Source: Mesorhizobium sp. M9A.F.Ca.ET.002.03.1.2
GTDB taxonomy: Bacteria; Pseudomonadota; Alphaproteobacteria; Rhizobiales; Rhizobiaceae
Length of the DNA stretch: 64,000 bases
NCBI RefSeq assembly: GCF_003952365.1
Contig: NZ_CP034443.1
Coordinates: 1,605,001 to 1,669,000 of the forward strand
Direction: 5' to 3'
The notes under the pieces were generated by a model. That model did no database searches and was not told where the DNA came from. It saw only the letters and a program-made list of their open reading frames with translations. How positions within the stretch are numbered: the stretch's first letter is position 1; every line of letters begins with the position of its first letter. Position numbers and translations under genes: made by a program. Positions 44,520 to 56,548 of this stretch are shown piece by piece.

Positions 44520-45830
44520 ATGAAACTTCGCACGCTCACCCTGGGTCTGTTGTCGGCCAGCACCCTCGCGTTCGCCGCGCATGCCGAATCCATCACCATC
44601 GCCACCGTCAACAATGGCGATATGGTCCGCATGCAGAAGCTGACCGACGACTTCACCGCCAAGAACCCGGACATCCAGCTCCAGTGGGTCACGCTCGAGG
44701 AAAACGTCTTGCGCGAACGCGTCACCACCGACATCGCCACCAAAGGCGGCCAATACGACGTGATGACCATCGGCACCTACGAGGTTCCGATCTGGGCCAA
44801 GCAGAGCTGGCTGCTGCCGCTCGACAAGCTCGGTGACGACTATGACGTCAAGGACATCATCCCGGCCATCGCCGGCGGCCTGTCGGTCGACGGCACGCTT
44901 TATGCAGCACCGTTCTACGGCGAAAGCTCCTTCGTCATGTACCGCAAGGACCTGATGGAGAAGGCCGGGCTGACCATGCCCGACGCGCCGACCTGGGACT
45001 TCATCAAGCAGGCCGCCGACAAGATGACGGATCGCGCCAACGGCGTAAACGGCGTCTGCCTGCGCGGCAAGGCCGGCTGGGGCGAGAACATGGCCTTCCT
45101 GACCGCCATGTCGAACTCCTTCGGCGCGCGCTGGTTCGACGAGAACTGGAAGCCGCAGTTCGATCAACCCGAATGGAAGAACACGCTGCAGTTCTACGTC
45201 GACCTGATGAAGGCCAATGGCCCGGAGGGCGCGTCTTCCAACGGCTTCAATGAAAACCTGGCGCTGTTCCAGCAAGGCAAGTGCGGCATGTGGATCGATG
45301 CCACGGTCGCGGCCTCCTTCGTCTCAGACCCGAAGGATTCCACGGTCGCCGACAAGGTCGGCTATGCGCTGGCGCCGGACAATGGCTTGGGCAAGCGCGG
45401 CAACTGGCTGTGGGCCTGGTCGCTGGCCATTCCCGCTGGCACGCAAAAAGCGGATTCGGCGCAGAAGTTCGTTTCCTGGGCGACCAGCAAGGCTTACGCC
45501 GAACTCGTTGCCTCGAAGGAAGGCTGGGCCAACGTTCCGCCCGGAACGCGGTCCTCGCTCTACGCCAACCCCGAGTACCAGAAGGCGGCGCCCTTCGCCA
45601 AGATGACGCTGGACTCGATCAATGCCGCCGATCCGACGCACCCGACCGTCAAGCCGGTTCCCTATGTCGGCGTTCAGTTCGTCGCCATTCCCGAGTTCCA
45701 GGGCCTTGGCACCACTGTCGGCCAGCTCTTCTCGGCGGCACTCGCCGGCCAGACGAGCGTCGACGACGCCCTGAAGCAGGCGCAGGACGCCGCCACCGCG
45801 GCGATGACCGAGGGCGGCTATATCCAGTAA
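44520..45830 (+). CDS. smoE: Sorbitol/mannitol ABC transporter substrate-binding protein
   Basis: 436 residues from ATG 44520 (GGGAGGAATTG upstream). Signal peptide MKLRTLTLGLLSASTLAFAAHA|E. The periplasmic family-1 solute-binding fold includes LPLDKLGDDYDVKDIIPAIAGGLSVDGTLYAAPFYGESSFVMYRKDLMEKAG, typical of SmoE/MtlE. Together with the following two permeases and ATPase it forms a polyol importer. The downstream dehydrogenases support polyol substrates. Confidence 0.9.
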   Translation: MKLRTLTLGLLSASTLAFAAHAESITIATVNNGDMVRMQKLTDDFTAKNPDIQLQWVTLEENVLRERVTTDIATKGGQYDVMTIGTYEVPIWAKQSWLLPLDKLGDDYDVKDIIPAIAGGLSVDGTLYAAPFYGESSFVMYRKDLMEKAGLTMPDAPTWDFIKQAADKMTDRANGVNGVCLRGKAGWGENMAFLTAMSNSFGARWFDENWKPQFDQPEWKNTLQFYVDLMKANGPEGASSNGFNENLALFQQGKCGMWIDATVAASFVSDPKDSTVADKVGYALAPDNGLGKRGNWLWAWSLAIPAGTQKADSAQKFVSWATSKAYAELVASKEGWANVPPGTRSSLYANPEYQKAAPFAKMTLDSINAADPTHPTVKPVPYVGVQFVAIPEFQGLGTTVGQLFSAALAGQTSVDDALKQAQDAATAAMTEGGYIQ

Positions 45831-45968
45831 GGCTCCTCCCGGTGCCGAACGCCGGTTGCCCATCATGGTGGCCCCCATTTTGACTAGCAGGGCCGCCGCC
45901 CGAATCCCAGTTCGGGCGGCCGCCTTCACAACCCTGAAAATTTGGCTGACCTTTGAAGGGTGACCGTC

Positions 45969-46841
45969 ATGGCTACTCAGCAGACCCGTTCGCTTGCCCG
46001 CTTCATGATGGCGCCATCCGTGGTGCTGCTGCTGGTTTGGATGATTGTTCCGCTGGCATTCACCCTGTGGTTCTCCTTCCAGCAGTACAACCCGCTCAAC
46101 CCGATCCGCGATGGGTTTGTCGGCTTCTCGAACTACGCCCTTTTCTATTCCAACCCGGCATTCCTGCAGTCGATCCTCAACACGCTCGCCATCGTCGGCA
46201 GCGTGCTTTTGATCACGGTGGTCGGCGGCATCGCGCTGGCTCTCCTGATCGATCAGCCGATATGGGGACAGGGCATCGTGCGCATCCTCGTCATCTCGCC
46301 GTTCTTCGTCATGCCGCCGGTGGCAGCGCTGGTCTGGAAGAACATGATCATGCATCCGCAATACGGCGTCTTTGCCGATATCGCGCGCTTCTTCGGCGGG
46401 CAGCCGATCGACTGGTTCGGCCAGTATCCGCTCACCGCGATCATCATCATCGTCGCCTGGCAGTGGCTGCCGTTCGCGACGCTGATCCTTTTGACCTCGC
46501 TGCAGTCGCTTGACGGCGAGCAGAAGGAGGCAGCCGAGATGGACGGCGCCGGCTTCGTCAGCCGCTTCATCTATCTGACGCTGCCGCACATGTCGCGCGC
46601 CATCACCGTCGTCATCCTGATCCAGACGATCTTCCTTCTGTCGATCTATGCCGAGATCCTCGTCACCACCAATGGCGGGCCGGGTTACGCCTCCACCAAC
46701 CTGCCCTTCCTCGTCTACCAGAAGGCCCTGCTGGAGTTCAAAATCGGCCAGGCGTCCGCCGGCGGCATCATCGCCGTCATTCTCGCCAACATCGTTGCCT
46801 TCTTCGCCATGCGCGCGGTCGGCAAGAACCTGGACAAATAG
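45969..46841 (+). CDS. smoF: Polyol ABC transporter permease 1
   Basis: 290 residues from ATG 45969 with GAAGGG 8 nt upstream. Six helices; the EAA loop is EQKEAAEMDGAGFVSRFIYLTLPHMSRA. The N-terminal P-loop-like FVGFSNYALFYSNPAF is typical of MalF-type sugar permeases. A repetitive 139-bp block separates it from smoG. Confidence 0.9.
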   Translation: MATQQTRSLARFMMAPSVVLLLVWMIVPLAFTLWFSFQQYNPLNPIRDGFVGFSNYALFYSNPAFLQSILNTLAIVGSVLLITVVGGIALALLIDQPIWGQGIVRILVISPFFVMPPVAALVWKNMIMHPQYGVFADIARFFGGQPIDWFGQYPLTAIIIIVAWQWLPFATLILLTSLQSLDGEQKEAAEMDGAGFVSRFIYLTLPHMSRAITVVILIQTIFLLSIYAEILVTTNGGPGYASTNLPFLVYQKALLEFKIGQASAGGIIAVILANIVAFFAMRAVGKNLDK

Positions 46842-46871
46842 GGGAGGAGACGATGCTACGTGCGCCGAACC

Positions 46872-47010
46872 ACCCCCACTCCGTCCCGCTGCGCGGGACA
46901 CCTCTCCCCCTGCCCGGGGGAGAGGAAACGCCTGCATCGAAGTCGCGCCCTTCCTCTACCCCGTCGATCGGGGGAGAGGTGGTTTGCGCAGCAAACCGGA
47001 GTGGGGGTCG
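46872..47010. repeat. Mosaic palindromic repeat between smoF and smoG
   Basis: It begins CACCCCCACTCCG and ends CGGAGTGGGGGTCG. Inside are smaller stems: TCCCGC-TGCGCGGGA, CTCTCCCCC...GGGGGAGAG and GGTTTGCGCAGCAAACC. It is about 140 bp and lies inside an operon. It is of the dispersed rhizobial mosaic type and may cause mRNA processing or attenuation between the permease genes. Confidence 0.65.
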
Positions 47011-47049
47011 ACCCTGCCGCCAACATCGCCGATACGGGAGGACCTGATC

Positions 47050-47874
47050 ATGGCACGTGCAGTCAGCACCCAGCACAAGACGATTGCGACCGCGGCCGCC
47101 TGGATCGTCGCCCTGCTGGTCTTCTTCCCGATCCTCTATACGGTCATCACCTCGTTCAAGTCGGAACAGGAAGCCATCCAGGGCTTCAACCTGCTCCCGT
47201 CGGGAACCACGGAGAGCTATACCGCGGTCGAGGCGCAGAACAGCTACTTCAAGTTTTTCCTCAATTCGGTGTTTCTGGCGGTCGGCTCCACCATCCTGGC
47301 TTTGCTCGTCGCCATACCGGCGGCGTGGTCGATGGCTTTCTCGCCGGGCAAGTGGACCAAGGACATCCTGATGTGGATGCTTTCCACCAAGATGATGCCG
47401 GCGGTTGCCGTGCTGTTCCCGATCTACCTGATCTTCCGCGATAGTGGATTGCTCGACAGCCGCATCGGCCTGATGATCATGCTGATGCTGATCAACCTGC
47501 CGATCGTGGTGTGGATGCTCTACACCTACTTTCGCGAGATCCCGGGCGAGATCCTGGAAGCGGCGCGCATGGACGGTGCATCGCTCTGGAAGGAGATCGT
47601 CTACGTGCTGACGCCGATGGCTGTGCCAGGTATTGCCTCGACGATGCTGCTCAACATCATCCTGGCATGGAACGAGGCGTTCTGGACGATCCGGCTAACA
47701 ACCACCGAGGCCGCGCCGCTCACTGCCTTCATCAGTTCATTCTCTAGCCCGCAAGGCCTGTTCTGGGCCAAGCTGTCGGCGGCCTCGACGCTGGCGATCG
47801 CGCCGATCCTGATCATGGGCTGGTTCAGCCAGAAGCAGCTGGTCCGCGGCCTGACTTTTGGCGCCGTGAAGTGA
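47050..47874 (+). CDS. smoG: Polyol ABC transporter permease 2
   Basis: 274 residues from ATG 47050. Six helices with the EAA loop PGEILEAARMDGASLWKEIVYVLTPMAVPGIAST. MalG-type; partner of SmoF. TMs AAWIVALLVFFPILYTVITSFKSEQEA and so on are regular. Confidence 0.9.
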   Translation: MARAVSTQHKTIATAAAWIVALLVFFPILYTVITSFKSEQEAIQGFNLLPSGTTESYTAVEAQNSYFKFFLNSVFLAVGSTILALLVAIPAAWSMAFSPGKWTKDILMWMLSTKMMPAVAVLFPIYLIFRDSGLLDSRIGLMIMLMLINLPIVVWMLYTYFREIPGEILEAARMDGASLWKEIVYVLTPMAVPGIASTMLLNIILAWNEAFWTIRLTTTEAAPLTAFISSFSSPQGLFWAKLSAASTLAIAPILIMGWFSQKQLVRGLTFGAVK

Positions 47875-47922
47875 TACCGCCGCAGGCGACGAACGACGGA
47901 AAATAGCCCCGGGGAGGAAACC

Positions 47923-48923
<1,001 letters not shown>

Positions 48924-48927
<4 letters not shown>

Positions 48928-49694
48928 GGCTGAAGGGTAAATCGGCGCTGATCACCGGATCGGCGCGCGGCATCGGCAGAGCGTTCGCCGAAGCCTATGT
49001 GCGCGAGGGCGCCACGGTTGCGGTCGGCGACATCAATCTCGAAGCCGCGGAGAAGACGGCTTCGGAGATCGGCGGCAACGCTTACGCGGTGAAACTGGAC
49101 GTCACCGACCTCGCTTCGATCGAGGCGGCGGTCAAAGCGGTCGAGACAAGGACCGGCGGACTGGACATTCTGATCAACAACGCCGCTTTGTTCGACCTGG
49201 CGCCGATCGTCGAGATATCGAAGGCAAGCTACGACAGATTGTTTTCCGTCAACGTCGCCGGCACGCTGTTCATGCTGCAGGCGGCCGCCCGTTCGATGAT
49301 CGCGCGGGGCAAGGGCGGCAGGATCATCAACATGGCGAGCCAGGCCGGCCGGCGCGGCGAGGCGCTGGTCGGCGTCTATTGCGCCACCAAGGCGGCCGTC
49401 ATCTCGCTCACCCAGTCGGCAGGGCTCGATCTGATCAAGCACCGCATCAACGTCAACGCCATCGCACCGGGTGTCGTCGATGGCGAGCACTGGGATCATG
49501 TCGATTCCCTGTTCGCCAAGTACGAAAACCGGCCGAAGGGCGAGAAGAAGAGATTGGTCGGCGAAGCGGTGCCCTATGGTCGTATGGGCACGGCGCAAGA
49601 CCTGACCGGGATGGCCGTGTTCCTGGCCAGCGAGGACGCCGAATACATCGTCGCCCAGACCTACAATGTCGATGGCGGCCAGTGGATGAGTTGA
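48924..49694 (+). CDS. smoS: Sorbitol (L-iditol) 2-dehydrogenase, SDR family
   Basis: 256 residues from GTG 48924 in a GTGA overlap with smo[16 protein letters not shown] (NAD site), NNAAL, catalytic Tyr/Lys in [17 protein letters not shown], and [22 protein letters not shown] as in SmoS. It oxidises sorbitol to fructose. Same operon as the transporter. Confidence 0.9.
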
Positions 49695-49743
49695 GGGGGA
49701 GGTGCTCTTCTCTCTTTCCTCCGGGGAGAAGACGCTGAGGGCA

Positions 49744-49788
49744 GGTGAGGGGCAGCGCGGACCTTGGAACGCCGTGCCGCCCCTCACC
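49744..49788. repeat. Hairpin between smoS and mtlK
   Basis: Arms 49744-49760 (GGTGAGGGGCAGCGCGG) and 49772-49788 pair at 15 of 17 positions around an 11-nt loop. It is preceded by a weaker CTTCTC/GAGAAG stem (49710-49734). A repeat-like element between smoS and the mannitol dehydrogenase gene. Confidence 0.55.
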
Positions 49789-49846
49789 GTCACCCCATGA
49801 AGGACGAACGATCAAGGCCGTAGAACGGCCAAAGGGTAGCAAGCAG

Positions 49847-51324
<1,478 letters not shown>

Positions 51325-51367
51325 AATCGGCTCGATGCCCATGAAGCCCGCCTATTGAAGGCCTTGC

Positions 51368-52051
51368 ATGACGCCTGACCTGGTCATTTTCGACTGCGAC
51401 GGCGTGCTGGTCGACAGCGAGGCGCTGTCCGTCGCGGCGCTGCTCGGCATGATCACGATCGCCGGCGGCACGATCAACGAGGAGACCGCCTATGAGCATT
51501 TCCTCGGCAAGAGCATGAAGAGCGTCCGCGAAATCCTCGGCCGCGACTTCGGGCTTGATATCACCGACCAGCATCTGAGCGGGATGCGCGCCGAGCTGAT
51601 GCGCAGATTTCGCGAGGAGCTGAAACCGATCCCCGGCATCGGACAGGTTCTGCCGAGGCTTATCATGCCATGCTGCGTCGCCTCCTCTGGCACGCTGGAC
51701 CGCATCCGCTATGCGCTCGACATCACCGGTCTGCTCGGGCTGCTGGAGCCGCATCTGTTCAGCGCTGCAATGGTCGAACGGGGCAAGCCGGCGCCGGATC
51801 TCTTTCTCCACGCAGCCGCCAAAATGGGAGCTATCCCGCAAAATTGCCTCGTCGTCGAGGACAGCCCGGCCGGCGTCGCGGCGGCACGGGCGGCGGGCAT
51901 GCGCGTCCTTGCCTTCACCGGCGGTTCGCATGCCGGCAACCCGGCATTGAAAGCGCGGCTTGCGTCGAGTGAGCCGGACTTTATATTCGCTGACATGCTG
52001 CAATTGCCCGATTTGATTGCAGGCCTGGGAGCGAGAGCAGGAACACCTTGA
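51368..52051 (+). CDS. HAD-superfamily phosphatase in the polyol operon
   Basis: 227 residues. FDCDGVLVDSEALSVAALLG (catalytic Asp pair), CVASSGTLDRIRYAL (motif II), ERGKPAPDLFLHAA (Lys), VVEDSPAGVAAARAAGMRVLAFTGG (motif IV). Phosphoglycolate/beta-PGM type. It lies between mtlK and the FGGY kinase, whose TTG start overlaps its stop, so it belongs to the operon. Confidence 0.87.
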   Translation: MTPDLVIFDCDGVLVDSEALSVAALLGMITIAGGTINEETAYEHFLGKSMKSVREILGRDFGLDITDQHLSGMRAELMRRFREELKPIPGIGQVLPRLIMPCCVASSGTLDRIRYALDITGLLGLLEPHLFSAAMVERGKPAPDLFLHAAAKMGAIPQNCLVVEDSPAGVAAARAAGMRVLAFTGGSHAGNPALKARLASSEPDFIFADMLQLPDLIAGLGARAGTP

Positions 52052-53634
52052 CGAAAAGTTTTGTTTGCGCGGTCGATGTCGGCACCGGGAGCGCCCGTGC
52101 GGGCATTCTCGACACCAGAGGCACCTTGCTTGGCCGCGCCGAGCATCCGATCGCCATGAACCGGCCGAAGGCTGATCACGCCGAGCACGATTCGCAGGAT
52201 ATCTGGTCGGCGGTCTGCGTCGCCGTGCGCGCCGCCCGCGAAAAGGCCGGCGTGACGGCGGACGACATTGCCGGCATCTCCTTCGACGCCACCTGCTCGC
52301 TGGTAGTGCGGGGCAGGGATGGTGGCCAGCTCAGCGTATCGGTGTCGGGCGAAAGGCGCTGGGACACCATCGTCTGGCTCGACCATCGCGCCATTGCCGA
52401 GGCCGATGAATGCACCGAAAGCGGCCATGCCGTGCTCGACTATATCGGCGGCGTGATGTCGCCGGAAATGGCGACGCCGAAGCTGATGTGGCTGAGGCGC
52501 AATCTGCCGCGGACATGGAATGAAGCCGGCTATCTATTCGATCTCACCGACTTCCTGACCTGGAAGGCGACCGGCTCGCTCGCCCGTTCGCAATGCACGC
52601 TGACCGCCAAATGGACCTATCTGGCGCATGAGGAAACCGGCTGGCGGCGCGATTTCTTCGAAACCGTCGGCCTCGGCGACCTTTTCGAGCATGGCAATCT
52701 GCCCGGCAAGGCCAGCCCCGTCGGGACCGATATCGGGCGGCTCAGCGCGCCAGCCGCGGCCGAGCTTGGCCTCACGGAAAAATGCCGTGTCGGCGCCGGC
52801 GTCATCGATGCCTATGCCGGCGCGCTCGGCGTGCTTGGCGGCTTTGCCGGCGATGAAACCAACATCGGCCGGCATCTGGCGCTGATCGCCGGCACGTCGA
52901 GCTGCGTCATGGCGATGTCGCCCGATCCGCAACCTTTTGCCGGCGTCTGGGGCCCGTATTATGGTGCCGCGCTTCCCAGGCTTTGGCTGTCGGAAGGCGG
53001 TCAGTCGGCCACCGGCGCGTTGCTCGACCACATCATACGCTGGCATGGCGCCGGCGGTGAGCCGGACGCCGCCATGCACGCCAGGATCGCCCGGCGCGTC
53101 GCCGAACTTCGCGCCATCGAGGGCGAAAATCTTGCCGGAAGGCTGCATGTGCTACCGGATTTTCACGGCAACCGCTCGCCGCTCGCCGATCCGCATGCCG
53201 TCGGGGTCATCAGCGGACTGACGCTGGATTCCTCCTTCGATAGCCTGTGCAAGCTTTACTGGCGGACCGCGGTAAGCATCGCACTGGGCGTGCGCCATGT
53301 GCTGGAAGCACTGAACGAGAACGGCTATCTGATCGACACGCTGCATGTCACCGGCGGCCACACCAAGAACCCGCTGCTGATGGAGCTCTACGCCGACGCC
53401 ACCGGCTGCACGGTGGTCGAGCCGCTGGCCGACGAGGCGGTGCTGCTCGGCACCGGCATGGTCGCCGCGACCGCCGCCGGGCTTTTCCCCGACTTGAACG
53501 CTGCTTGCGTCGCCATGCAGCAGGGCGGCAGGAGGCGGACGTCGAGCCCGGCTGCCAGCGGCCGGTTCGACCGCGACTACCGGGTGTTCCTCGAGATGCA
53601 CCGGCAAAGGCAGGTGCTGGACGGGATCACATAG
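52048..53634 (+). CDS. FGGY-family carbohydrate kinase (ribulokinase-type)
   Basis: 528 residues from TTG 52048 (TTGA overlap). The ATPase core: FVCAVDVGTGSARAGI, SFDATCSLVV, IVWLDHRAIAEAD, GVIDAYAGALGVLGG, LIAGTSSCVMAMS and TLHVTGGHTKNPLLMELYADATG. The D-ribulokinase/YDR109c-like subgroup is suggested by SPEMATPKLMWLRRNLP. It could phosphorylate a ketose from the upstream dehydrogenases. Confidence 0.87.
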   Translation: MTKSFVCAVDVGTGSARAGILDTRGTLLGRAEHPIAMNRPKADHAEHDSQDIWSAVCVAVRAAREKAGVTADDIAGISFDATCSLVVRGRDGGQLSVSVSGERRWDTIVWLDHRAIAEADECTESGHAVLDYIGGVMSPEMATPKLMWLRRNLPRTWNEAGYLFDLTDFLTWKATGSLARSQCTLTAKWTYLAHEETGWRRDFFETVGLGDLFEHGNLPGKASPVGTDIGRLSAPAAAELGLTEKCRVGAGVIDAYAGALGVLGGFAGDETNIGRHLALIAGTSSCVMAMSPDPQPFAGVWGPYYGAALPRLWLSEGGQSATGALLDHIIRWHGAGGEPDAAMHARIARRVAELRAIEGENLAGRLHVLPDFHGNRSPLADPHAVGVISGLTLDSSFDSLCKLYWRTAVSIALGVRHVLEALNENGYLIDTLHVTGGHTKNPLLMELYADATGCTVVEPLADEAVLLGTGMVAATAAGLFPDLNAACVAMQQGGRRRTSSPAASGRFDRDYRVFLEMHRQRQVLDGIT

Positions 53635-53666
53635 GTCGTGCCCCGCCGGTCGGCTTTCGGACCTAT

Positions 53667-55016
53667 CTAAGCCTTCACAACGCGGTCACAGACGATGCCA
53701 TTGCGTTGCATCGCATTGCGCGTGTCGATGATCAGCCGCGAATGGTTTGCGATAAGCCCGTAGTCGATGCCGTCATGGTCGGTGACGATCACAACGGCAT
53801 CATAGGCGCCGATGGAATCGCGGCTGAGCCGGATGCAGTCCTTTCCAGCCAGTCGCGGGTGTTTGCGCGTCTTCGGAATGCGGGCGACATACGGGTCGTG
53901 ATAGGCGATGTCGGCCGTGCGCGATTCCAGCAGTTCGATCAGCTTCAATGCCGGGCTTTCACGAACATCGGCGACATTTTTCTTGTAGGCGACACCGACG
54001 ATCAGGATAGCCGCCTGGCTCAGAGGCAGGCCCAGCCGCGTATCCAGCGCTTCAGTCAGCTTTGACATGACATAATGCGGCATCGATACGTTGATCTCGC
54101 CGGCGAGCTCGATGAATTTTGTCGAGACTTCGAATTCGCGCGATTTCCAGGTCAGATAAAATGGATCGATCGGTATGCAGTGGCCACCAAGCCCAGGCCC
54201 CGGATAGAAGGGCATGTAACCGAATGGCTTGGTCTTCGCGGCCTCGATCACCTCCCAGATGTCGATCCCCATGGCGCCGTAGATGACCTTCAATTCGTTG
54301 ACCAGAGCGATATTGACCGCCCGGAAAATGTTTTCCGTCAGCTTCACCACCTCTGCGACCTTGATGCTTGAGACCGGCACAACCTTGTCGATGATCGTGC
54401 CGTAGAATTGCGCCACCAGCCTGGCCGCGGCCGGGCCGTCTCCTGCCACAACCTTCGGAATGGTGGCGGTCTCGAAGCCGGTGCTGCCCGGATCTTCCCG
54501 CTCAGGCGAGTATCCGAGGAAAAAGTCGCGACCGGACCTGTATCCGCTCGCCTCGAGGATCGGCTTCATCACCTCGTCGGTCGTCCCCGGATAAGTCGTG
54601 GATTCGAGCACGATCAGCTGATCTTTGCGCAAATGACCGGCGATGGCGCGCGTCGTGCTTTCGACAAAGGAAAGGTCAGGCTCACGCTGCTTGGTGAGCG
54701 GCGTCGGAACACAGATCGCCAGGACGTCGCATTGCGCGAAGTCCACGAAATCAAATGTCGGCCTGAAGGCTCCACCTGCCATCATGGCCTGAAGCGCTTT
54801 GTCGGTTACCGCGCCGATGTAGGACCGGCCGGTTTTCAGCTTTTCAACCTTGGTATGATCCGCGTCGAAACCGATGACCCTGAACCCAGCGTGGGCAGTC
54901 GCGGCCGCCAGCGGCAGGCCGACATAGCCAAGCCCGACGATGCCGATCATGGCCGTCCGGGCCTCCAATTTTGAAAGAAGGGTCGCTCCCCGACTGTGAT
55001 CGACCAGAATGGTCAT
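53667..55016 (-). CDS. Nucleotide-sugar dehydrogenase (WbpA-type)
   Basis: 449 residues from ATG 55016 (GGGAGAC upstream). IGIVGLGYVGLPLAAATAHAGFRV (NAD site), CVPTPLTKQREPDLSFVE, LESTTYPGTTDEV, FLGYSPEREDPGS, and active Cys in PGPGLGGHCIPIDPFYL. The GGHCIPIDPFYL form marks the UDP-N-acetylglucosamine 6-dehydrogenase (WbpA/WecC-like) branch, whereas UDP-glucose enzymes usually read GGSCFPKD. It converts a UDP-hexose to a uronic acid with two NAD+. Divergent from the UXS-like gene. Confidence 0.88.
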   Translation of the reverse strand: MTILVDHSRGATLLSKLEARTAMIGIVGLGYVGLPLAAATAHAGFRVIGFDADHTKVEKLKTGRSYIGAVTDKALQAMMAGGAFRPTFDFVDFAQCDVLAICVPTPLTKQREPDLSFVESTTRAIAGHLRKDQLIVLESTTYPGTTDEVMKPILEASGYRSGRDFFLGYSPEREDPGSTGFETATIPKVVAGDGPAAARLVAQFYGTIIDKVVPVSSIKVAEVVKLTENIFRAVNIALVNELKVIYGAMGIDIWEVIEAAKTKPFGYMPFYPGPGLGGHCIPIDPFYLTWKSREFEVSTKFIELAGEINVSMPHYVMSKLTEALDTRLGLPLSQAAILIVGVAYKKNVADVRESPALKLIELLESRTADIAYHDPYVARIPKTRKHPRLAGKDCIRLSRDSIGAYDAVVIVTDHDGIDYGLIANHSRLIIDTRNAMQRNGIVCDRVVKA

Positions 55017-55474
55017 TTTGCGTCTCCCACCCTATACAGCCGAAGGTATTTCGATGCTGTATTCTTACGTTTTGCGAGTCGCGGCAGACGATCCGTCAAC
55101 CTTACAAGCTGTTCGGCGTCGCGCTTCGTGCCTGCAGGGAAGATCGCAACCTTTGTGCCAATTCAATTCTTGAACGCAATTTGCTCGGCGCAAAGGCCAA
55201 AGAGATGGGAAACCATGATTTCGGCTGCGATAACGCCGCCGCTTTGTCAAGCTATCAACGTGTGCCATTTTCGAACATGTTTGTTGCAAGATGGCTCATA
55301 TAAAAGCCGAGTGTTCAAAAAATGCAATAATTACAATGCGATAATTAACCACAGTCGTTGACTATATCGTTAACGATCAGTTGCGTTGCCTGTGGAAATG
55401 TTCTTCTCATTCGAAAAGCACGCAACGATTGAGTGCGATCTCCTTCGTGCTCAATGCTGGAGTCGATGACTCGC
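55017..55474. other. AT-rich divergent intergenic region with direct repeat
   Basis: About 460 bp, markedly AT-richer from 55040 on. No gene is convincing. It holds a 13-bp direct repeat AATGC[A/G]ATAATTA at 55321-55333 and 55335-55347, and the palindromic CGTTAACG near 55370. Likely operator and promoter region for both the dehydrogenase (minus) and the polysaccharide operon (plus). Confidence 0.5.
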
Positions 55475-56548
55475 ATGAATACTTATGAAGCCAAAGAGAT
55501 CAGGTGTCTGGTCGCGGGTGGGGCAGGGTTTTTGGGAACTAATCTTGCGCGCCGCCTTCTTGAACAGGGCGTATTTGTAGATTGCGTCGACAATTTCTCG
55601 ACCGGTCGAAAAGCCAATGTCGCGGACCTTGCCCGATACCCGAATTTTCGGTTCACCAAGCTCGACATTGCCGATTCCGGTTCCTGCAACCGGCTGCTGC
55701 GTCGCCGCTACAGCCAGATCTACAATCTGGCCTGCCCGACGGGCGTTCCCAACATCGGGCTGCTCGGCGAGGAAATGTTGATGACCTCGTCCCTTGGATC
55801 GCTGAACCTTCTGAAGGTGGCGCGTCGATCAAACGCCAGATATCTTTTCGCCAGCACGGCGGAAGCGTATGGCGACCCGGAGATATTTCCTCAACCGGAG
55901 AGCTATGTCGGAAAGGTTGATCCGGTCGGGCCGCGCAGCCCCTATGAGGAAGGCAAGCGCTTCGGCGAGGCGCTTACGTGCTTCTGGGGCCGCAAGTACG
56001 ATCTCGACGTTCGAATCGTGCGCATTTTCAACACCTATGGTCCTGCAATGTCGCCGCAAGACCAGCGCGTCATCCCGCAGATGTTTTCGCATCTCATCGC
56101 CGAGCAGCCGGTGCCGATTTACGGCGACGGCGCGCAAACCCGCACATTCCTGCATGTCGACGATCTTGTCGACGGCCTGTTGACGGTGATGGAAAGAGGC
56201 GTCAGCGCCGAGGTCTACAACATCGGCGGCGCTGACCAGATCACAATTTGCGAACTGTTTGAACTGGTGAGAACGGTAACAGGACTGAGTGGCAGCGCCG
56301 TTTTCGAGAAGCATTTCACAGCAGACCATCATGGCCGCTGGCCCGACACCGCCAAGATACAGGCGCTAGGCTGGCGCCAGCGGATTTCGCTCGCTGACGG
56401 TGTCCGCCAGAGCTACCGGGATTTCCTGGCCGCAACTGAAACCTGTCATATCGGGATGAATGGCGCCGCCCTCGATCGCCTTCCCTTTTCAGGACATCGC
56501 CAGTCTCCCGCCGCGGATCGCCATCGCGCACGACGTGTCTCGCCATGA
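55475..56548 (+). CDS. UDP-xylose-synthase-like NAD-dependent decarboxylase/epimerase
   Basis: 357 residues from ATG 55475; in-frame starts at 55433 (GTG), 55454 and 55466 are possible and no clear ribosome-binding site decides. CLVAGGAGFLGTNLARRLL (NAD site), NLACPTGVPNIG, SLGSLNLLKVARR, FASTAEAYGDPEIFPQPESYVGKVDPVGPRSPYEEGKRFGEAL (Tyr-x3-Lys; UDP-glucuronate decarboxylase type), NTYGPAMSPQDQRVIPQM. The family decarboxylates UDP-glucuronate to UDP-xylose. With the WbpA-type dehydrogenase the substrate could be UDP-N-acetylglucosaminuronate. ATGA overlap with the next gene. Confidence 0.86.
   Translation: MNTYEAKEIRCLVAGGAGFLGTNLARRLLEQGVFVDCVDNFSTGRKANVADLARYPNFRFTKLDIADSGSCNRLLRRRYSQIYNLACPTGVPNIGLLGEEMLMTSSLGSLNLLKVARRSNARYLFASTAEAYGDPEIFPQPESYVGKVDPVGPRSPYEEGKRFGEALTCFWGRKYDLDVRIVRIFNTYGPAMSPQDQRVIPQMFSHLIAEQPVPIYGDGAQTRTFLHVDDLVDGLLTVMERGVSAEVYNIGGADQITICELFELVRTVTGLSGSAVFEKHFTADHHGRWPDTAKIQALGWRQRISLADGVRQSYRDFLAATETCHIGMNGAALDRLPFSGHRQSPAADRHRARRVSP

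Noticed and set aside
45324..46937. 537-codon minus-strand frame over the smoE-smoF region
   Set aside because: Shadow of the transporter genes; composition is Asp/Arg/Gln low-complexity and spans a gene boundary.
54971..55303. 110-codon plus-strand frame in the polysaccharide intergenic region
   Set aside because: Overlaps the start of the dehydrogenase gene and lacks a family or ribosome-binding site; AT-rich regulatory DNA is more likely.
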